Below are positions 41,774 to 54,689 of a stretch of DNA of 64,000 nucleotides, piece after piece. Origin of the DNA: Nissolia schottii (Eukaryota; Streptophyta; Magnoliopsida; Fabales; Fabaceae). Position 1 is the stretch's first letter; every line of letters begins with the position of its first letter. The position numbers and the translations under genes were made by a program. The DNA lies in contig QANU01046907.1 in NCBI GenBank assembly GCA_003254905.1, positions 1 through 64,000 on the forward strand, written 5' to 3'. A model generated the notes under the pieces. That model saw only the letters and a program-made list of their open reading frames with translations, searched no databases and had not been told where the DNA came from.

Positions 41774-44700
41774 ATGCTTTTCTCTTCTTCTTCTTCTTCT
41801 TCTTCTTCTCTGTCATTTGGTTCTGCTTCTGCAGCATTGCCCGTGAGATGCGCGAAACCGAGGTCTTCGTCGTCTTTCAGGGTCTTCGCTGCTTCTTCTG
41901 ACGGGTTCCCTTCTTTTCTTCCCAAGGAGGTGGAGAGAATCCACGACCCTCTCGCTCGGAGACTCGCCATGCGGATTCAGAGGCTCCCCGTTCCTGTAAT
42001 TATATTAATTATTACTATTATTGTTTTATTATATTATTATTGTTTTTCGTTATTCTTCCTCGAATTCACCGTTTTTGCAGGGCTACTCTCATTCCTAACC
42101 TTCAGTTTTGAAATAATAATAAATAAATAAAAAACAGTTTTAGATTTTAGCTCTCTCTGAGGTGACATGTCATTATATTTTAATAATCCACTGAAAAGGA
42201 AATGTGCCACTTAGTGGTTCCGCGCGTGATTTTAGTATTTTTCAGAGAAGTTGAATTTGAAAACTTGTGTTTACTTTCTGCATTTTTCGTTTGTTGTTTG
42301 GGAGAGGCTATTTTGCAGGAATAGCGTGTGTTTGGTTTCTTATTTGGAGTACCGACAGTAGTTTTTCTTCTTTTCTTCTTTTGTTTTTTTTTTCAATTTT
42401 CCAAACCCACTCTGGGTTGATCAAGTTCTTGCATTTAGGGATTTGAGATTTGATTTACCTTCAAATACTATTGCTACTGAAATATCTTTGGGAGAACTGG
42501 AGAGTTGGCGTGTGACAAATTCTTTATAATTCTATATTTTTCTGTGGGGCATTAGATATAGTTCTTCCAAGTTGTTAACCCATTTGCATCAAAAAATAAA
42601 ACCAGGGATTGAACCGGCAAGGTTTCTAGTTTATGGCTCAATCGGTTAAATTTGTGGTTGTACAGAAAACCTTTGAATCAGAAATATGACTGTTTGAACG
42701 GGACAAGTCAGTACAGTTATTTTAGAAACATTTTCTTAGCCATAGTACAAAGTACCTGCACCTCTGGAGCACGTCCTTTCTTGTGTAGTTTCTTATAGTC
42801 TGTCGTTGGGTGATTCAACTTTTGATACCCTCACTTATTGGTACTTGTATATACATAAATCAAACAGCTACGGGAGAAAAAGCCTTCCTCTTAACTTGCT
42901 AGGATCTCTATACCACTTTCATTGATGAAGAACGTGGGCCTAGCCCGAGTCTTGCACTTCCTAACCCTGTGAATGTACAATTTTTCAGATACTGCCACGC
43001 TTTATACTTTCTAGTCTGTTCCACTAAAATCGAATTTTATATGCCAAATTTGCTTGCATTAAGATAACCAAGTTGTTCAATGGCAAGAAGTTTTTCAATA
43101 TTTGAGATGTGGTTTGAGTAATCAGTTATGGTCAATCCACAGTCCAGAGTTCTAAGCATAGGCCAACTTCACCATCTTTTTTTTATGCAGCTTATACATA
43201 TCTATTCCATATGTCTCAATCAGGTTAGGTTCTCAGAAAATCCCATAATGAGTAGTTGTGTGAAGCCACTGATGCAGAACAAGGAAACTCCTGTTGTTCT
43301 TCTACATGCTTTTGACAGGTGCTTGAAAATTCAACAGACAAATATACGGTTTATACATTTTGTGCTCATGTTATGTTGCCCCTGAATTATTCACGTCTTG
43401 TTGTATTTTTCAGCTCGTGTTTAGAATGGAGGTATGCATATCCACTGCTTGAAGAATCTGGTTTTGAGGCCTGGGCCGTTGACATTCTTGGTTGGGGTTT
43501 CTCTGATTTAGGTCTGTTTGATTGCTTTGCCTATTTGTGTGTTATTTCTTTCGTCTCTTTCTTCTTGAGAATCTTTTGCCATGCATTCATCTCCTTTTCC
43601 TGTTTTACCCGTCAGAAAAACTTCCGCCTTGCGACGTGGTATCAAAGCGTGATCACTTCTATCAGGTACTCATGTGTTAGTTGTAGTGTGACCAATACAT
43701 GATAATGGTATGTTAATGCGGAAAATTCTACTTTATTTATTACATTGTCTGCCTTTGTTACAAACTATGTGAATTGTAGTAACAAATCAGTTAAATTATA
43801 GGCCAAGCCTGTTTGTCGGCTCCTTCATTGTTAATTAATCTCTTTACACGTCTCTTTTGTTTTCCTTCCGATTGTTGCGCACTGTGTTGAGGCTGAGTTA
43901 GATTTATCTGTAACAGTTTTGGAAATCCTACATCAAAAGGCCAATGATATTGGTTGGACCAAGCCTTGGCTCTGCTGTTGCAATTGACTTTGCGGTCAAT
44001 TATCCCGAAGCTGTATGTGCCATACAATAATTTAACTTCCAATTGTCCATCACAAACCAATTTGTGAGGAAATTATAGTAAAAAAATTCTCCAATAAATG
44101 ACTATGGTGTGCTGTGGCCATTTATTTGTTATTTTTACAGGTTGAAAAGCTTGTTCTGATTGATGCTAGTGTATATGCAGAGGGAACTGGAAACCTAGCA
44201 ACCATACCCAAAGCAGTAGCTTATGCTGGGGTGAGTGTCTTTCCAATTCACTATAAACCTTGAGCACATATTATTTTCGTTCAGTTACGTAGAATATTAC
44301 ATCATGTCCTATCTCTGTCTGCTAATGTTCTCTTTCTAAGTTACTTGAATGTGGTCATTTATTCAATGGAATTTATTATGCATGTTATTTTTGGTTCTTC
44401 ATGATACCTGTGATCAAGTATATAATTTCTTAATATGACATCTAGCTTTTAGAAATGGCATCGGTCTTTTTAATTTACATCAATGGGTGTTATTCCTTCC
44501 ATCTCAAACTAATACAGTAAATTGACCTTGGAAGAATCAATTACTTAGGTTTAATCTCATCTTATTCGCTTTTTTTTTGTCGTTGGTCCTAGCTTGAAAT
44601 ACTTAAGTTTCTATTAACAATCAACTAATTTCTTTAGAATAATGGCTAAATATATTGCCAAAGGCTACAGGATATTGAAAAAAAGACAGAGAACGTTCAA

Positions 44701-47700
44701 AATTGAAATATCTTTTTGACTCTATCCAAAATAATTTCCCAAGCATTCATGGAATCAGACGCTATTGACAAAAGATCTTCGAGATGACACAAAGGAAGCG
44801 CACGGGCAGGGAGACGAGCTGAAATCTTCTAATTTAAGCGTAATAGGTTTTTTGGTCCTTTATCTTTTTGTTTTTTCAAGTTTGTCCGTTACTTTTCATT
44901 TTCTCAACTTGGTCCCGTGCATTTCAAGTCACTTTCTATTTGGTTACAACTCACCGTTCCATCAAAAAACTAACGGAAAATGTTGACGTAACACAATTCA
45001 CATCAAACCCTTGAGTATGTCACGCCAACATCGTTAGTGCTATGTCAACATTGTCCGTTAGTTTTTTGCCCGAACAATTATTCGGGCCAAATTGAAAACA
45101 ATTTGCAAAGTAAGGGACCAAATAGTAAAAATTAAAGATAATGGACAAAATTGGAAAATCGAATAAAGATAAGAGATCAAAAAGTCTATTAGCCTTTAAT
45201 TTATTATTAGCACCATCTTTGTTCATTCATATTGGTGGTTCACTTCTTTCACTTTCTGGACACTATATATCGGGATTAAACTCTTCTTCCTCATGTAAGT
45301 TTTACAATATTTATTGGTTGAATGGGGGAAATTAGACAATTGTTATGCAGATGGTGTCTTTTCCCCGGTATTCTTGCATCGCCAATTTTTCTGATTATGT
45401 TCTATAAAGGTGATGTTTCGTTGCTTATTACATTTCATGTTTCAGTCATCTATCTTTTCGTCAAATAAATATGGGTAGAAACAAAAATGAACTTCAATTT
45501 TTCCTGGCCAGCATTTCCTTCTTTTTTTACTGGTAGGATCCCCAAGCAATTTATTTTCTTGATAGGGAAGAATTTGAAAGAAAATTTCAGCATCAGATTT
45601 TACAAGTTACAACTCACCTTGTCACCCTTTTGAATCAGGTGTATTTATTGAAGAGCACTCCATTACGCCTATATGCCAACTATTTGAACTTTAATAACAT
45701 GGCACTCGGTACCGGCCTTGATTGGACTAATGTGAGTTGCCTCATCTTAAAATTACTCTGTTCTTTATACAACACGGTGAACACATTTTGCACTCATTTT
45801 TGGCTTCATAATGTACCATTTGGTACATGCATTCTTGGATATCTGAATATGGCAAGGTCAAGCGCGCAGTGATTGGTTATTTGGTTAGTTATAGGATAGC
45901 TGAGAATCCAAGGAACCCTGTGCTTGTAATAACAACTGTCACTTTCAAGAGCACAAGGTTTCATTTATATTTGATTACCTTTTGAAGAATCTCAAATACC
46001 CAAGAAAAAATGATCCAGTTTCAGGGCACCCTTGGGGAAATGTACCTGATCCCGTAGCTAATCGAGTAGCTCCCAAAGCATTTCTAGAACTACCTTTATT
46101 CAGGAATTACATGGATGGCTTCTCAAATAGTCACTTTCTTACTTTATATATATAATTATATGTATGCATGTATATATAAGAGCAACCTGTCTAGACATCT
46201 AGTTGCTTCAATTCAAGGATATTTACAGAAGCGTTCGTATACTTTTGTCATTTTAAGTGTTGCAATAATGAATAGTGCTAACACGGTCTTCTTATCATCT
46301 TCATAGGTGGGCCGCTTGCATTGTTTATTGCCTTGGTGGGATGATGCTACCGTGGATTTTATGACTAGTGGCGGCTACAATGTTGCTTCGCTAATTAGAA
46401 AGGTATATTCATCATCACAAGTTTATGAGTTTTGGAATTATATCTTATTTGTATGCAAGGTTGTCTAACTTGAGAGTTTAAGTAAACTCATGGAGTCTCA
46501 GCAAACTCAAATCGTAAACTCGACTCGTAAACTCGTATGAGTTTATATATGTAAAAAAAATATGTTATAAACAATATAATTAGGAACTAAACTTGATTAA
46601 ATATTATATTTATAATTGAAATTGAATAATGTTAATGAAAGAAATATCATAAATACACCTTAATGCATGACACTTAGTGGTTATGTCATATTTTATTCAG
46701 TATCTGTATTATTTTATAGTTCAATAAAACATAACTCAATTATGATAAATATATGAAATTAGCTAAATAAACTCAATATATATTATCTAATATAAACAAA
46801 GTTAGGTAAGTATCTAACAAAGTTACAAAATTTGTATATTTTGAGGTAAACTCATAAACTCGTAAGTAAATTTTAACTCGTAAACTCGCTAGTAGAATTG
46901 AGAGTTTACTTAATCTCGTACGAGTTTACCAAAAAAGAGTTTACATAAGTGTTAACTCGTTTTGTGTAGTAAAATTGTAAAAAGTTAACTCGAGAGTTTA
47001 ATAACCATGTCTGTATGGCATTTGGACAAGAGAAACCATTTAGTAAATACAAATATTTAATTGAATCCTCATCACACTTTCTGATATTTATCTCAAGTCC
47101 ATGGTACTGTTACTTAATCTGATACACACTTTCCAGTTTTCACCTAAACTGCTTTATGACCACACTTAGATTTCAGTTCTCTCTTAGCTTGGATGTAGAG
47201 CAACAATCATAATCACAAGTATAGTATTTATCAACTGTCGGCTAGCTTCGAGTTGTACCAATGTGTACTGTGATTAATTTTGTTGTCTCCAGTCCACGAC
47301 ACAATCAATTTTATTGTCTTTGTGATTTTGTTCGTAATAAAAATCAAAGTGCTTACTTTTGAACAACAAGGCTTAAGATGCACGTGGCTATAATTTTAAT
47401 CTTTAATTTACAGTTCTTTATATTGTAAGGAAAATGCTTATGTCGAATTTTACAATCAGAGTTTTATCAGTAAATTTTAACAAAAGAGTGACCGGATTAA
47501 GGCAAACTTATCTTTGGTCAATAATATTTGAGATTTACATACACGTGTTACTAAATGCTGGAAAAACATAATTGTTTAATGTATACGTGAAAAATCCATT
47601 AAATAGTTGGACTCATATTTGCGGTAGCCTTGTATGGATAGGGAACCTTAGACACCAGTTTATTTCCAGAAGCATGATTTCCTTCTAAATTTGAATTTGT

Positions 47701-48089
47701 TTAACAGGTGAAACAGAAAACATTGGTCATTTGGGGCGAAAACGACCGCATCATCAGCAATAAGTTTGCAGTGGTTAGTTATCATATAGCACTGTTTCTG
47801 TTGCATGTGAAGAACAAGAAATCTATGAGACTTGTTAGTTGTTTGTAGAAGCGTAGTTCTATTTTTTGTTGTTTGACTTTTATTTGACTTACTGTATGTC
47901 TGAAGTTGACTATTGAATGTTTTACCGTTGCAGCGACTACACTGCGAATTGCCTGATGCAATTATACGCCAAATACCCAATTGTGGCCACCTTCCTCATC
48001 TTGAAAAACCAGGTTCTGTTGTCAAATTAATTAGTGAATTCGTTCAGAGAGGGGCCAAGAAATTAGATAAATGTGTCTCACGGGTATGA
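41774..48089 (+). CDS. Chloroplast-targeted alpha/beta hydrolase, 10 exons
   Basis: Alpha/beta-hydrolase-fold enzyme resembling Arabidopsis At4g36530 by memory; its substrate is not known to me. Exons: 41774-41995, 43224-43318, 43414-43511, 43616-43665, 43917-44012, 44141-44230, 45639-45731, 46307-46402, 47708-47773, 47934-48089. All introns are GT-AG and the phases agree. The protein has 353 residues. Residues 1-45 are Ser- and Ala-rich with few acids, like a chloroplast transit peptide. Fold motifs in order: VVLLHAF (oxyanion strand), DILGWGFSD, VGPSLGS with nucleophile Ser171, IWGENDR with Asp293, and NCGHLPH with His321. The triad is complete. An in-frame ATG at 41720 would add 18 hydrophobic residues; I prefer 41774 because the resulting leader is a better transit peptide. 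Introns 6 and 8 contain MITEs. Confidence 0.92.
41785..41811 (+). repeat. (TTC)n microsatellite coding for poly-Ser in the transit peptide
   Basis: Eight or nine consecutive TCT codons give a Ser run at about residues 4-12 of the hydrolase leader. Confidence 0.85.
44847..45190. mobile_element. MITE in hydrolase intron 6
   Basis: The left end (ggttttttggtcctttatct) is complementary to the right end (agataagagatcaaaaagtc). Long subterminal arms are also complementary (gtccgttagttttttg near 45050 pairs with caaaaaactaacgg near 44965). The flanking TAATAG and TATTAG may be remnants of the target duplication. Confidence 0.6.
46455..47015. mobile_element. hAT-like MITE in hydrolase intron 8
   Basis: The ends AAGGTTGTCTAACTTGAGAG and the complement of ATGGTTATTAAACTCTCGAG are imperfect inverted repeats. 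Many gtaaactcg/cgagtttac motifs lie just inside each end. The flanking ttgtatgc and ctgtatgg agree at six of eight bases, compatible with a decayed 8-bp duplication. Confidence 0.55.
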
Positions 48090-49547
48090 AGGTTGAACAC
48101 ACCTCTTTTCTCTCTATTAGAGAAAGCAACTTGACGGTTCAAATTTGGCAAATTAACCGGCAGGTGATAGAGCTAAATAAGTTTAGGAATGCTCCTTCCT
48201 TAATTAGAGGTTTAGAAGAAAAATAGAAACCATGTAGCTGCAGTAGCTTAACATTGTTGCATGCACAAGCGTTTCTCATATATATTATATGTTATATATA
48301 TATACACACATTTATGTTGGATAATAACGAATTTTAGTTCTTGGACAAAAACAACATACCCTTTCCCATGTTGAATTGTTTTCAGTACAGTGAATTAATA
48401 TTTGATTTGCATAGCCCACTCTACCTAAAGCAGAATTAGGCTTCTTTCCATGTGGTTTCATCGTGATTTGTTGACAGTAAAATTGCCCATGTTGACTTTT
48501 TGGTGAATAATTCAGGAAAAAATCTTGTGTGCTCTTAAAAAGTAAGAAATTCTCTTTATTATTTAATGCACATTTTTGTTGTGGAACATTATCAACTCCA
48601 ATTTTCACCATATTTTAAGTGTAATTGGCACAGACCGCGCATCGCGCGGGATGTTACCAAATTAACGCTTTTTAGAGCGGAATAGATTTTGTGATGATTC
48701 TACATAAAATGGACTAAAATCAAACAATATTATGTTTATGTAAAACAAATCCTTTTTAAATGTGTTAAATTGTTATTTTCTTTAAGGTGATAGTAACACA
48801 TTATTCAACTATGCATGTTAATCATCTAAGTGAACCATCCATTTCATTAGTAAAACTTTAATACCAAATAAACTCTCAAGTTCTTTGGAACATTCATAAG
48901 CATTCTAAATTCTATACCGACTACATCTTCTAAACTCCTTTAATTGTTGGGTTGCGCTTTAATCTCGTCTTCCATTATTTGCGACCTAATCTTAATTTAT
49001 CCTCTAATTCCACAACCACCATCCCCAATTCCCACCCTAGCTCTTTGCTTGTGATACTAAAATTACAAAAATAAAGATTTTAGGGTGGAGGAGGTCATTG
49101 GATTTTGTTGCCCGGCTTTCATTTGCCTTTGTTTCAACCACGGTGGAACACTCATCTCGCTTTCTTAAAGGCATCAATGTTGTATTGGTATTACCAACAA
49201 TAGAATCTGAGGCGAATGGATTCTTCAAATGGGGCCATAGCGAATGACGTCATTGACGATGGTAGCACCCCATGGAACAAGTATAAGCAGAGAAGAGCCA
49301 AAAACGAGTATCATTCCATCTAAATGTCCTAGCCACAAAATAAAGAATCAAAGTGTATTGTGGAAGGGGAATATATTGCATCTAAGTTAATGGCAGAGAG
49401 GAGGAGTTACGATCATATTGCTTCTTGTGTGCACCTATAGCCAATATTTTAAAGGTGTTCTAAATACAATCTCAACCATTAGTATTAGGATGAATGGTCA
49501 AATTTTTAAGGTGTATGATGTTACCGTACTTTTAAGGAGTAGGATAG
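48090..49547. other. 3' flank of the hydrolase and intergenic DNA
   Basis: 3' UTR, then AT-rich sequence with an (AT)n tract near 48280-48310. A GC-rich hairpin lies at 48634-48650. No further gene was recognised. Confidence 0.35.
48634..48650. repeat. GC-rich hairpin ccgcgcatcgcgcgg
   Basis: A short perfect stem of C/G runs in otherwise AT-rich DNA, like the subterminal hairpins of some plant transposons. No CTRR terminus was found at the expected distance, so it is not assigned to a Helitron. Confidence 0.4.
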
Positions 49548-51568
49548 TGGTGGTTCTGTGTGACTTAGAGAAGGGGGGTTGAATCTAAGCAAAATCTTTC
49601 GCTTTAAAAAAATTAACCTTTCTTTGAAAATTGTCTCCTAAAAGTTTAGGAGATATCTCCTTGTATTCAGGGAGACAAGTTTTTTGAAAAACCAAAATTT
49701 TGAAAATGAAAACAGATTTTCTTTTAAATGATAGGAAATGTAAATAGTGGAGAGAAGAAGAAAAACACACACAATATTTATACTGGTTCGATTTCTAGTC
49801 AGGAATCTACGTCCAGTTCTTCAATCGCCAAAATCTATTTTTCTTTCACAAAAACTTACAAGCACCAATAGTTCTTCTCAAGAACTCACAAGACAGAAAT
49901 TTCAAATACAGAGACTTGAACTGAAAATCTTTCTCTCAAGCTCTCTGTTGCTCGCCAAAAAACAAATTCTCAAATAACCAATTTTCTCACCAAGCAATAA
50001 AATACCAAAATACCAAATCAAAGGATTGAAAATAACATATTCAAAATATGAGAGGTTTGTAGGTGAAACTCTTGAGGATGTATTTCAATGGTGGTCTTTT
50101 TCTCTCATTTTTCTCTTTATGTCTTGTGTGTATTAAAATGGTGAAGACACTCCCATTTATACTTGATCCTTGAATATTGAAGCTCAAGATCATCTCCTTT
50201 ATTTTTGCATTTCTTCCATGATTCCTTCTTGACATAACTCGTGTTCTTTCTTCTTCTGTCTTCAATCAACTTGATGTTCTCTCTTGACCGTTGCAAGGAG
50301 ATTTTCTTGTTCCATGAATAGTGTTTTCCAAATATGCTTCCATCACCTTCGTGTGTCTCTTTGACCGTTTGGAAGGAGACCATTTGTCTCATGATTTTTT
50401 GCTTTCTATTTTTTCTTGCATCCATCACTTCCAGCCTTCCCTTTGTGAACTTCTTCACGTGATGCTTTCTTTCTTTCATTTAAAAAAAAAATTTCCACTT
50501 CTTTGTCTTATTTTTTTGTTCACTCATGGCTACATTATAGCCTTTTGTATAGGAAAGTTTCTTGAAGAGATGTACTTGATATCTTTTTATTTCTATGTCA
50601 CTAATTTGTTTCTCTTTCTTCCTTTTTAGCTTGTCATAGGTGCACATCTCTTTCTTCCTTTTTCCTTTGTAGTCGAATAGTTCTCTGTTTCTCCATCAGA
50701 TGAGGACATAATATTGCTTGCTTCCAATCTTCCATCCATTAAATGTTGACAACCTTATTTCCTTGTGTTGAAGATTTATTTTTCTTTAAGCGTTGGTATC
50801 TTTCTTTCTTTCTTCCTCGAATCTATCAGCATATGAAGAATATATATATTTTCCTTTCTTGCTTATGAGAGTGGTGTGTATATACTCCTTCTTCAGAATC
50901 ATATATATTTATTTCTTTGTTTTTGCTACCTAAAGTCTTGCTTTGTCAGGGTATGGAGACTTGTGTTTCCTTTTATTTCTCATTTGTCCCATCTTGTCAA
51001 GTCAAACATTGATGACAAATTTTAGACCATGCTTTCTTTACGTGATCTGTTGTGTCCATAGTCCTTTTCTTTCTTTATTTTTCTTGTGATATAATAACAA
51101 CTAACTTGGGACAATAGGAGATGATTTTGCTAACAAAATTAATTAGCCTTTTTTGGCTGATTTGCTCCCCCTTAGTGTGAGCTCTCCCCCTCAATCGTAG
51201 CTTTCTTATCCAGAATGTTTGACTTCTTATCAATCAATTTTGACAAAAGTATCTTGTTCTGGAGTTTCTGTTTGAGTCTCAAGTTTCTCCTGACTTCTCA
51301 TCTCAAATTTTGTTGGGCCAATCTATTGGCTGCTTCAGTTTGACCTTATAAATTTGAGCATTCATGGACTCCTTGTTGGACCATAATATACGGACTTTAG
51401 CTGTATCTTTATTTTTGTCCACTTATATCAATCACCAAGCATGAGTTGAGTTAGTTTCTAAACAAATTCTGGATTTAAAATAATATTAATCCTGAAACAC
51501 TAACACATACATTAAAAGGTTCATATCATGTTTGTCATCATATTTTAATTTTACAAATTGAATCAACA
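49548..51568 (-). mobile_element. Solo LTR of a Sirevirus-like copia element, reverse-oriented
   Basis: About 2.02 kb. The plus strand runs from TGGTGGTTCTGTGTGAC to aaattgaatcaaca; on the minus strand it begins TGTTGATTCAATTTG. Flanks are GATAG (49543-49547) and AATAG (51569-51573), one mismatch. The left third is the reverse of the 3' part of the LTR at 5046-6609. The right part matches 11658-12230. It includes gctcccccttagtgtgagct followed by ctccccctc, the reverse of two polypurine-like motifs, inside the LTR. Confidence 0.75.
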
Positions 51569-51573
51569 AATAG

Positions 51574-52320
51574 CAATTGCTCGTAAACGAATAAAAAAAA
51601 TTGACAACTTCATTAAAATGTTCACAGATTATAAACCTAAGACTTCAGAATTAATAAGTTATAAATTATAAATAGATTGTTCATAGAAAGGGGAAAAAAA
51701 ACCTACTCTGGGCGCAAATAAAAATCTTTCTTATTGATTTCCTTGAAAGCAACCGGTCATGGATATGTTTGTGACGTGCCAACATGATGTGTTGGATCAA
51801 TATATAAAAACTGCTGAGTCAGGCTTGTCTTTCTTTTTCTCTAAACAATTATTCACGACCTAGGACTTCATGAATATACATGGATGATGGATGTGTTTGA
51901 TATACGTACACAGGTATTTTACTTGAGATAATTAAGATGTTTAGCTAGGTATTTTACTTGGAATGCATTAGCCAGATGTTCATATTCGAACAAGCATCCT
52001 CAAAGAACGTAAGTCACGTCACGTCGGGGCCTCTATCCTTGAATATCGAAAGCCAAAAACTCAACTGTTAACCCAAAATATTCTTTTAGGTTAAGCTTCG
52101 TGATGAAAACAAATATAATATTTAATGACTTTGAAATGTGCTCTTGATGATAGAACTTGTATGAATTATATGGAGTATTAAGATGGAGAAAATCAAGAGC
52201 TAAAGAATGTGCTCAAGAGACAACAAACCAGAGATAAAAGAGCACTACTTAAGTGGGAGTAAAAGCCGCAAAGGAACATTAACTACTCTTTCTTTCTTTT
52301 AATATCTATTTTCATGTTTG
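51574..52320. other. Intergenic leading into a copia 3' end
   Basis: The last few hundred bases before 52320 read like the non-coding 3' interior of a copia element. The left border is unknown. Confidence 0.35.
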
Positions 52321-53945
52321 TCATAGGGGGAGATTGTTGGTTTATGATTCTCATTTAAGTAATGATAAACAGTGCATGGTTTAAGTGTTTTAAAAAATTT
52401 AAGTGTTTCGAGAAGAAACATTAAACAACGACCTATAGGCACATGAGAAGAAAGACATGATGAGGTGGACCACGTCATAAATGAAACACAATAAAGAAAA
52501 TCAATATAAAGGTTGATGTCACTAAAATTTCATGAAGAAATGACAGTTCATGTATAAGGGATTAAAGGGGCAAAGTCAAGAGTACACCACATGAAACAAA
52601 GAAAGCAAGAGTACAGTGAAACTATTACAATGCAATGCCTTGGTTATAGAGCTATTTCTATAAAGAACATATGAAGCAATGTTGGACAACCCAATTCAAT
52701 CAAGAAATCTTGAATGGGCCTTTGATGTTATGAATTTAGAAGCGAAGAACATGGAGTTTAGCCAAGCAAACCCAACACCACTTGGAGTCAAAACCGTGGA
52801 GTGCATGAACATTAAAAGAGGGATAGCCCAATTATATGTCGCATATACAAGTGCTGCAAGAAGAAAAAGAAACAAGAAAATTGTGGGGCCACTCCAAAGG
52901 AAGTCTCAGAGAAGGAATAAAGGTATTCTTTATTCAAAAATTGAAAAGGCCAAAATGGTGATGTTAGCATCTGTACTAAGAGATGGTTAATATCCAAATG
53001 ACTATGAGGAAATTTTCTCCTATTTCAAAAAGCAATAGCAAATATTCCTTGCAATGAAAACGAAGAAAGGAAGGACAACCAACTCATACAAAGGACACAA
53101 GGACAAGTTAACCAATAGAAGGATGATAGCGCAGCTTGGAAGTACAACTACAAGGTTGCCAATGGTCAGAAGAAATTTTCTTTAAAAGGGAAAGTATGTA
53201 GCAGTAATAAACTTGAGAAAAGAGAGAAGTCCTTTTTATTTATTGGCTTGCACATAACTAAGAAAACATTTCAGCTTCATCTCCATCTCCTCTTTTCTCC
53301 TCTCACAAGAACTTGGTCTTATTTTCAAAACATCAGAATTGTGGTTCTATTTTTCAGCTCTTTAAGAATTTTCAGTCTTGAGAGATTTTACATCTATTCG
53401 TAATTTGAAAAAGGCTTAGAGTTTGAGTGATTTTGTGTTTCTTTTGAGAATAAGCCATCAGCGTGCTTCTTGTATTGTTAGTCAGAAAAACCTTGTTCTT
53501 TTGAGTAATTGAGAGCTTAGAGATGTTACTAAAAATACTACCTTAGGAGAGTTTGGAAAGGCTATTCTTAGAGAGCTTGGAGAGGCTATTGGAAGTACTA
53601 TTTTTGAAAAGCTTGGAGAGACTATTGAAAATACTATTCTTGTGAGCTTGGAGAAGTTATGAAATACTACTCTTTGTAATCTTGGTGATTGGTTTGATTA
53701 GTGAAAAAAAAAACTCACCCATTTGGTGGGGACTGAATGTAAACTCCACATTAGAGATCGAATTAGAATAAATTTGAAAAATGATTTTTACGATTTGTTT
53801 CTGAAAGTTAGGAGACTTTTCTAGCTTACCTCCCTATGAAACAGGAGACTTTGTGTCTGATACATTAGTTGAGTATGCAAAAATAATTTTTGAAGTGTCA
53901 TGAACTTGATTCAAAACACCCCGCTCAAGTCCTCTAGTACCATCA
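52321..53945 (+). mobile_element. 3' end of a second copia element: polypurine tract plus LTR
   Basis: tcataggggg and agattg directly precede an LTR beginning TGTTGGTTTATG (52335) and ending with ctagtaccatca (53945), about 1.6 kb. It is a different LTR family from the 5046 element. The 5' LTR and body are missing, so this is a truncated copy or the survivor of a deletion. Confidence 0.65.
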
Positions 53946-54689
53946 TCAACAACCCTCAAATCATAATTAGAAAGAGGATTAAAACAAACAACTGTATTTT
54001 GAAACATGGAAATAGAAAACTAAAGACAAGTAGAAAATAGGAATGGACAAAAACAAGTACAAAGAAAGAAAGAAAAAAAAAAACTAAAATCAAATAAAAG
54101 ATTGAAGATTGAAAGAACTTCCCTTATGGTGGGTACGTAGTCTAAACCAAGATCACCTTGTGATGCCATGCTCTCCAATGCACTCATGAAAATGCTCGAT
54201 ACGATGTCAAGATCCTCTTAGCCCGCACATCCACAATGCCCGCCATACTAAAAGGGCAAAGACGATTAGCTATATTCCTCCCATGGAGTATCAACCATAA
54301 CTCAGCAGAGGAGCTCATATGCAACTCAACCGTATGGGATAAGGTTTTGGGATTGCTGGCTATTGTTGTTGCATATCCTCAAACGGAGGCAACCACAAGA
54401 TCTTTTCTCTGAGTATCACTATCACAATCTTCTAACATCAAAGGATGCCTAAATTTCATCGCACACAGGATAAATATAATATAATCAACATAGCAATTAG
54501 CACATGGAAAGCCAGCAGAATCATCCAAGTAAACTGACTCGGAATTATATATGGTTTGTTAATTTGATATCACTTAAGGGGAAGGGGTCCTCCGTTTGAC
54601 CAGTAGACACATCAATTTGCAAGACTGAGTTCTTTCCCTTCGGACGGCGGCCTCATTGTATTTGTCGCCGGGTGTAGAAGAGAAGAGTT
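53946..54689. other. Intergenic, unassigned
   Basis: No gene recognised; probably retroelement debris, as it sits between two copia pieces. Confidence 0.25.
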
